The notes beneath the pieces are model-generated. The model saw only the letters and a list, made by a program, of their open reading frames with translations, was not told where the DNA came from and did not search any database. A stretch of DNA of 55,014 nt from Thermoplasmata archaeon (GTDB taxonomy: Archaea > Thermoplasmatota > E2 > DHVEG-1), in assembly GCA_014894395.1 (NCBI GenBank), contig JADBLO010000032.1, positions 1-55,014 of the forward strand. The letters are read 5' to 3'. Positions within the stretch are counted from its first letter, which is position 1, and every line of letters begins with the position of its first letter. Of the stretch, positions 49,956 through 55,014 are shown piece after piece. A program made the translations under genes and the position numbers.

Positions 49956-52397
49956 ATGAATAGAGATTCTAATCCATATATAAAAATTTGGAAGCAGTTT
50001 TTTGTCGCCTCGATTTCCTGTCTGATGATATGTACTGCCCTAGCGCAGTCGAGTCAGACTACTTTGAATAGTGATATCAAATTGACCTATTCTTTTAACA
50101 GTCCGACCATTGAAACCATTGACATTGCAGGGACTCTCTACGACAGAGTCAACTTACTTGATTGCTATTCAGCTGGCAGCGCCGGAGAACCAAAAATACC
50201 ATCAAAAGGTGCATTTCTTCTATTACCTCCAGAAGCAAAGGTTAGCGAAATAGACATCATCCCTGGGGAGAAAATCGTTCTTGGATCAGGGCTCTTGGTA
50301 GAACCGACGAGTCAAGCGATTCCGATTTCACAAACAGAGGATATACCGATTCCTATACCCAATGAATTGATTTATCAATCTAATACAGAATATCCTGGGA
50401 AGCTCTATACCCAAGTCGGGGTTCATAGTTTTCGTGGATATCAAATCCTCGTACTCCTTTTGCATCCTGTTCAATATAATCCTGTGACCGGGGAACTTTT
50501 TTATTATAAAAGCTTGGAAGTCTCAGTAAAGACAGACGCAACTGGTGTGCAATCAGCGTTATATCGAGGTCTTGACCAGGATAAAAAGGAGGTACAGCAG
50601 AAAGTCGATAATCCTGAGATGTCTTTTAGATATAACCAAGAATACGCATCTTCATCGACACCCTTTGAACACTACGACCTTCTCATCATTACCACCGATG
50701 CATTAAAAAGCGGTTTTGAGCCTTTGAAACAAGCACATGATGCAACAGGTGTCCAAACTGTGATTAAAACACTTACTGACATCGGCGGTAGCGATCTTGA
50801 AAGTATCCGCAACTACATAAGAGATGTTTATACGAATTGGGGAATTGAATATGTGCTCATCGGAGGAGACGATAACATAGTTCCCGCTCCTATACTATAT
50901 GTTTCTGGTATGGATGAAAACGTCACATTTTACGAGGATACCATGCCTGCTGATCTCTACTACGCATGTCTTGATGGACCGTATAACTACGATAGCGATG
51001 GGAACTGGGGTGAACCACATGACGGGACAGATGGAGGTGATGTTGATCTCATCGCAGAAGTCTACGTTGGAAGAGCTTGTGTCGGTAACACGGCCGAGGT
51101 GAATAATTTTGTTACAAAAACAGTTGCCTATATCAATAAAAATCCAAATGATGAATATCTAACAAAGGTATGTTTAGCAGGTGAGTACCTTGGAAATTAT
51201 GGTATCGCAAGTTATGGTGGAACCTATTTGGATCAGCTTGTCAATGGCTCAACAGATGATGGATATACCACCATTGGTATCTCTGCAGATGATTACGTGA
51301 TAAATAAATTATATGACGCCCCAGGTTATGATTGGCCTCCATCAGCGATCATTTCCGTTATTAACAACGGCGTTCATGTCATCAATCATCTTGGTCATGC
51401 AAATGAGGTCTATAATTTGAAGTTGGATACATATGATGTTGATGGTCTTACAAATCCCTCAAATCGTACGTGCTTTATTTATTCTCAGGGATGCATCGCT
51501 GGTGCTTTTGATTATAGTGACTGCATCGCGGAACATTTCACGATAAAAACAACGCATGCTGCGTTTGCAGGTGTTTGGAACGCACGCTATGGTTTCTTCT
51601 GGTCGTATAGTACTGATGGAGATTCACAGCGGCTGCATCGACAATTCTGGGATGCAGTTTTTGGTGAATTAATCCCAGAGATTGGGAGAGCGAATCATGA
51701 TTCGAAAGAAGATAACCTTCCTATCATAGGTCGATCCTGTATCCGATGGTGTTACTATGAAACGAACTTGTTCGGCGATCCTGCATTAAAAATAACTGAA
51801 AATACAAACCATCCACCAGAAAAACCTGGTGTGCCATCTGGTCCAACGTCTGGGAAGGCAGGCGTGAACTATACATTCTCTTCCAGCACGACTGATCCTG
51901 ATAATGGCGATGAATTGTATTATCAATGGGATTGGGGAAATGGAGCGAGTGAATGGCTTGGCCCCTACACCTCCGGGCAGTCTGTTGAAGCGACCCATAG
52001 TTGGTTAGTCGCAGGAGATTACCAGCTAAAGGTAAAAGCCAAAGATAATAATGGATTAGAGAGTCCATGGTCTAATACGATAACGATACATATCGTTGTT
52101 GGTCCTCAGATTGAGATTGGAACGATTTCAGGTGGCTTGAAAATTACTGCAGAAATTAAGAATACGGGAACTATCAATGCGACACAAATTAACTGGACAA
52201 TTTCCCTGCAGGGCTTGGTTCTCTTTGGCCAAAAGAAAGTCGGTACTATTCTCACAATCATACCTGGTGATAGCTTCGATATCTCAACAGGTTTGGTTTT
52301 TGGCTTTGGAACTGTCGACATCACAGTTACTGCCGCTGATGCAGAAAAAACAGCGACCGCTTTCTTGTTAGGACCTTTTATTCTTAACATACGATAA
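49956..52397 (+). CDS. secreted gingipain-like cysteine peptidase (C25)
   Basis: An 813-residue exported peptidase. Signal helix FFVASISCLMICTALAQ. A propeptide of about 200 residues (PKIPSKGAFLLLPPEAKVSE) is followed by the C25 domain: FEHYDLLIITTDALKSGFEP, YVLIGGDDNIVPAP, catalytic His in HVINHLGHANEVYNL and catalytic Cys in FIYSQGCIAGAFDYSDC. Then a PKD-like domain (PGVPSGPTSGKAGVNYTFSS, DWGNGASEWLGPY) and the shared C-terminal domain ending AFLLGPFILNIR. Gingipain-like enzymes are known in sediment archaea that degrade proteins. I chose ATG 49956 because GGGGAT precedes it and the signal peptide then has normal length. Confidence 0.88.
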   Translation: MNRDSNPYIKIWKQFFVASISCLMICTALAQSSQTTLNSDIKLTYSFNSPTIETIDIAGTLYDRVNLLDCYSAGSAGEPKIPSKGAFLLLPPEAKVSEIDIIPGEKIVLGSGLLVEPTSQAIPISQTEDIPIPIPNELIYQSNTEYPGKLYTQVGVHSFRGYQILVLLLHPVQYNPVTGELFYYKSLEVSVKTDATGVQSALYRGLDQDKKEVQQKVDNPEMSFRYNQEYASSSTPFEHYDLLIITTDALKSGFEPLKQAHDATGVQTVIKTLTDIGGSDLESIRNYIRDVYTNWGIEYVLIGGDDNIVPAPILYVSGMDENVTFYEDTMPADLYYACLDGPYNYDSDGNWGEPHDGTDGGDVDLIAEVYVGRACVGNTAEVNNFVTKTVAYINKNPNDEYLTKVCLAGEYLGNYGIASYGGTYLDQLVNGSTDDGYTTIGISADDYVINKLYDAPGYDWPPSAIISVINNGVHVINHLGHANEVYNLKLDTYDVDGLTNPSNRTCFIYSQGCIAGAFDYSDCIAEHFTIKTTHAAFAGVWNARYGFFWSYSTDGDSQRLHRQFWDAVFGELIPEIGRANHDSKEDNLPIIGRSCIRWCYYETNLFGDPALKITENTNHPPEKPGVPSGPTSGKAGVNYTFSSSTTDPDNGDELYYQWDWGNGASEWLGPYTSGQSVEATHSWLVAGDYQLKVKAKDNNGLESPWSNTITIHIVVGPQIEIGTISGGLKITAEIKNTGTINATQINWTISLQGLVLFGQKKVGTILTIIPGDSFDISTGLVFGFGTVDITVTAADAEKTATAFLLGPFILNIR

Positions 52398-52575
52398 GTC
52401 TTTCAGAATAAGACAGTTAATCATACCCTCCCTTCTTGAAGATACGGGGAGGAAGAACGGAAACAGTTAAAATAAGGTTGTTAAAAGAGAAACTGTCAAA
52501 CTTAAGGCACCTCTAAGGGAAGATTATACAAACCAACCACACCATGGACCATTGATCAATACTCTATAACAAGCC

Positions 52576-52806
52576 ATGACAGAGGAAACACTTTCAAAAG
52601 TGTTTCATCCAAGCTTTAAAATGATTATATCATTACTCGATATGGTTTCTTTCTCCGAAGGTCTAGTGTTCGCACTTAAGACCTACTCGCTGGAAAACCC
52701 AGCGGTACCAAGGACCCCCATCGACGAGAATGAACAGCGCATTCTTACAAGTATTAAAAATAAGTTTCAAGAAGTAGAGCACAACAAAGGACATCCTGCT
52801 AACTGA
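52576..52806 (+). CDS. hypothetical small protein
   Basis: A 76-residue frame beginning MTEETLSKVFHPSFKMIISL with a helical C-terminal half. A TATA-like TTATAC at about 52525 is upstream. It ends next to an insertion-sequence remnant, so it may be truncated. No family recognised. The stretch 52398-52575 has no gene. Confidence 0.4.
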   Translation: MTEETLSKVFHPSFKMIISLLDMVSFSEGLVFALKTYSLENPAVPRTPIDENEQRILTSIKNKFQEVEHNKGHPAN

Positions 52807-53085
52807 GATGTAGACAGCAAGGGCGACGTGATTCTCGATGCCAATCGCATACCAGATATAGATTTGTCGTCCTTTTCACTTCACTTTGGTCTCATCAAAA
52901 GCGATGACCTTCGGGGTTTCTATTGTGGATGGAAAAGGTGACACGTTGTATATACTGCTTCCGTAGCGTTTCATAGCAAAATGGTTTAAGGTTCCCGATG
53001 ATAGAACTGGTTTTTTGATAGGAAAACCAGCGGGGCAGATGAGATGTGCGATCACTTTTGTCGCGTGATAAATCCTCTTCCTCAC
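52796..53085 (-). pseudogene. IS transposase remnant (IS6-like DDE region)
   Basis: The minus strand reads a basic N-terminal part, then ETPKVIAFDETKVK and a frame change at the next codon, continuing KGRQIYIWYAIGIENHVALA and VYIS. DET-x-VK-x(n)-G-x-x-Y-x-W is the first catalytic Asp region of IS6-like and related DDE transposases. The C-terminal Asp and Glu regions are missing. It marks a second, older IS insertion. Confidence 0.65.
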
Positions 53086-53282
53086 AAAGATTTTTTATCC
53101 TCTCACAATTCCACTATTCGATTGAGGATTCCCATCCTTCTATTACGTTGCTATAAAGGAGGATAAGCTGCTCGGTTAAAAAGGTATTTCCTTACCTTGA
53201 CATCATCGTTAAAAGGTTCTTAAAATAGTTAATATTAAAAGTGGTTGATAACGAAAAATTTTAGGTAGTTTATGAGGGAAAA

Positions 53283-53324
53283 ATAAAAAAAAAGAAAAAA
53301 AGAGAAAGGGGGGTTCCCCTCGAT
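53283..53324 (-). terminator. GC hairpin plus T-run terminator
   Basis: On the minus strand GAGGGGAACCCCCC can fold into a GGGG/CCCC hairpin and is followed by a long T-rich tract. It lies 3 bp after the stop of the PKD-protein gene. Confidence 0.65.
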
Positions 53325-53327
53325 GTT

Positions 53328-54575
53328 TTATATTTTGATGAAGAAGAGCAGTACTGTTGCTGCTGCGTCTTTTGTTGCTGTGTCTGCAGTGACGGTGATA
53401 GTAGTTTTCCCAAAACCAAGGATAAATGTTGAGGAAACAGTTTCTTCACCACCTGCGGCGATCGTAGGAATAGTCCCTGTGGTTTCTTTCCCAAGCAGGA
53501 TGATACCACCAGCTAATTTGACGCTCCATGCAACGTCCGTTGCTGCCGCGTCCCCAGTGTTCTTTATGATGGCTTTTACCTTAAACAATCCACCGGTGAT
53601 TTCCCCAATTTCTATCACTGGTTGAGGTGCGGTAATCGTTGCGGTTGTTTCAGCAGAAGCTGTCGCTGCTAAAGAATCGGTAACTGTTAGGGTAACATTA
53701 AAGACACCTGCTTCGGTGTATGCGTGGGTTGGGGTTTCTCCTGTCCCTGTGTTTCCATCACCAAAGTCCCATGCATAAGTGTAGGGTGCTGTTCCTCCAA
53801 ATGCAGAACCAGTGAACTGAATTTCTTCATCAACTTCACCAAAGTATGGTCCACCAGCACCACAGCTAAGTTCGTCTCCAACTGGCAAGAATGACAGGTC
53901 GTCATAATAGACGGTCGTAGAACTATCGGCAAAAAGATCGAGAGCGGCTAAACAGAGAGTTCCATCATCTAAATTGTTTACTCCCGCTGTCCATGCCTTT
54001 TGAATGAGGAGTTGGTCATTGTAATAGAATTTGAACCAGTCTGTAATAAAATCTATTTCAACCCGTATTTCAACCCATTGGCCATAAATCAACGGTAAGG
54101 TCGGGTTTCCAGTATCAAATTCTGATTCCACAACATTATTAATGTTGTCAAATTGTATCTGGACTGCCCAGTGTGTATCTGAACCGCCTGTAGTATAAAC
54201 ATCATTCATAATAAAGTACGTTCCACCGTATGTTCCGCCTGATTGTCCCACTGGGATATATTGCCATGCAGTAAATATCCATTCACCAGAGGTTTCACCG
54301 TATAAATGCACTAGATCTGAAGTGATTTTTATATCTACTGAATGTGGGCTGCTACGGAAATTGGCGTTGGTAACGGTTCCATACGCTGCGGGATTGTTGG
54401 CCCAACCTATCCATCCTCCATCGTCTCCAGTTCCGTCTAATAGCTGTCCGTTGATGTACGAATCGAAGTTATCTGACCATGGTCCTTTCGCGCTAACACA
54501 AAGCGTGGCACTAGCTCCAAGGAATAGGAATAATACTCCTATTGCCAATATTGTTCTTTTATAACTTTTTTTCAT
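53328..54575 (-). CDS. secreted lectin-like/PKD protein with shared C-terminal domain
   Basis: A 415-residue exported protein: signal peptide TILAIGVLFLFLGASATLCV, a concanavalin-like jelly-roll of about 200 residues (WSDNFDSYINGQLLDGTGDD to TVYYDDLSFLPVGDE), a PKD domain (AWDFGDGNTGTGETPTHAYT), and the C-terminal domain (IEIGEITGGLFKVKAIIKNT to ATVLLFFIKI). The jelly-roll resembles carbohydrate-binding or LamG-like modules of unknown ligand. It lacks an enzyme motif. It probably decorates the surface like the other proteins with the same end. SD GGAGGC precedes the ATG. Confidence 0.8.
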   Translation of the reverse strand: MKKSYKRTILAIGVLFLFLGASATLCVSAKGPWSDNFDSYINGQLLDGTGDDGGWIGWANNPAAYGTVTNANFRSSPHSVDIKITSDLVHLYGETSGEWIFTAWQYIPVGQSGGTYGGTYFIMNDVYTTGGSDTHWAVQIQFDNINNVVESEFDTGNPTLPLIYGQWVEIRVEIDFITDWFKFYYNDQLLIQKAWTAGVNNLDDGTLCLAALDLFADSSTTVYYDDLSFLPVGDELSCGAGGPYFGEVDEEIQFTGSAFGGTAPYTYAWDFGDGNTGTGETPTHAYTEAGVFNVTLTVTDSLAATASAETTATITAPQPVIEIGEITGGLFKVKAIIKNTGDAAATDVAWSVKLAGGIILLGKETTGTIPTIAAGGEETVSSTFILGFGKTTITVTADTATKDAAATVLLFFIKI

Positions 54576-54988
54576 TTTTTATTGCCTCCTTATCTTATAT
54601 ATTATAATACTTCCTGTATTCTAGATGTCGCTTCTTAGATTTAAATGTTTTGATGCAAATAAATTTTGTTTTTTTGCTAAAAATTACTCGTTTCTAGAGG
54701 ATAAACCATATCATTCTCCCTCTTTTGAGAGATGAACCCCCGGGATATATCATGGGATAAGTAGATATAATAAAAATAAGTATATAAATAAAAAAACTAT
54801 TATATAATTGGAGGATACTATAAAAATTGTTGACTTGGGCCATTCCAATCTCTGCTCACACTTTTATCCTATAATCTAAATATCTTATTTTTAGCATAAT
54901 GGAATAATTCAAGAGAATATGTTTATAATGAGAGGCTTGTTTTTACTATACTAGTTCTTAAAGAAAAAAAACGAGGATTGATGGTTCA
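54576..54988. other. intergenic region, divergent promoters
   Basis: AT-rich DNA with several TATA-like runs; no gene seen. It holds the promoter of the PKD protein on the minus strand (ATATATTATAA near 54595-54606) and that of the partial gene at the right edge. Confidence 0.45.
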
Positions 54989-55014
54989 ATGAAAGTTCTG
55001 TGCAAGCGATGTGG
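54989..55014 (+). CDS. start of a gene running off the right edge
   Basis: ATG at 54989 opens MKVLCKRCG with a CxxC pair, typical of a zinc-ribbon start. GAGGA lies about 12 bp upstream. Only eight codons are visible. Confidence 0.45.

Overview
The window is about 55 kb of an archaeal chromosome. Archaeal markers are CDP-archaeol synthase, a Taw2-type wybutosine methyltransferase, Tsr3, an XPD-type helicase, archaeal RNase J, a preflagellin-type prepilin peptidase, DUF1628-type pilins, an ADP-forming acyl-CoA synthetase alpha subunit and a KaiC-like ATPase. Many genes have a TATA-like box about 25 bp before the start codon, which fits leaderless archaeal transcripts. The surface pilus locus together with large PKD/LamG/CARDB-type secreted proteins and a secreted gingipain-like (C25) peptidase suggests a heterotrophic, protein-degrading euryarchaeon, perhaps Thermoplasmatota of the marine benthic group D kind. 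That placement is inference from gene content; no rRNA gene is present.

Layout. 0-3.7 kb: a minus-strand operon (SEC-C/TPR-like protein, CcbP-like protein, UPF0158-like zinc-ribbon protein) and a decayed wHTH gene. 3.8-5.4 kb: a complete insertion sequence with 18-bp inverted repeats, a 7-bp target duplication, a DDE transposase and a divergent passenger gene. 5.6-18.5 kb: housekeeping genes (regulator, carS, acyl-CoA synthetase, tsr3, taw2, XPD, a Trm112-like microprotein, a YhaM-like nuclease, RNase J, hsp20, dnaJ, prepilin peptidase, DHH phosphoesterase).

18.5-27 kb is an accessory zone. Five small cargo groups (VapBC; retropepsin plus partner; microprotein/secreted protein/tautomerase; RelBE; AAA_14-DUF4143 ATPase) sit between the 3' end of the DHH gene and two type IV pilin genes. 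Every junction carries a decayed copy of the 3' end of the DHH gene, of the 3' end of a pilin gene, and/or of a third repeat of about 50 bp. A second retropepsin/DUF5678 pair (the protease frameshifted), a degenerate minisatellite and a 31-bp direct repeat follow.

27.2-38.7 kb: a second AAA_14-type ATPase, then a type IV pilus-like operon: a charged coiled-coil protein, a FlaI/TadA-type ATPase, two GspF/TadC membrane proteins (the second apparently starting at AUA), a pilin-like LamG adhesin, a secreted anchor/DUF11-type protein and a small membrane-anchored protein. 38.8-54.6 kb: tRNA-Asp(GTC), two very large secreted proteins, an operon of mtnA with a class-II-aldolase-like protein lacking the usual metal histidines, a KaiC-like ATPase, a PHP phosphoesterase, and three secreted proteins, including the gingipain-like peptidase, that share a C-terminal domain of about 95 residues. 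A fourth short secreted protein in the accessory zone seems to be that domain almost alone.

The signals I consider most worth following are the scar-bounded cassette zone, the repeated retropepsin/small-protein pairs, the shared C-terminal domain of secreted proteins, and the candidate structured RNA near 20.7 kb.
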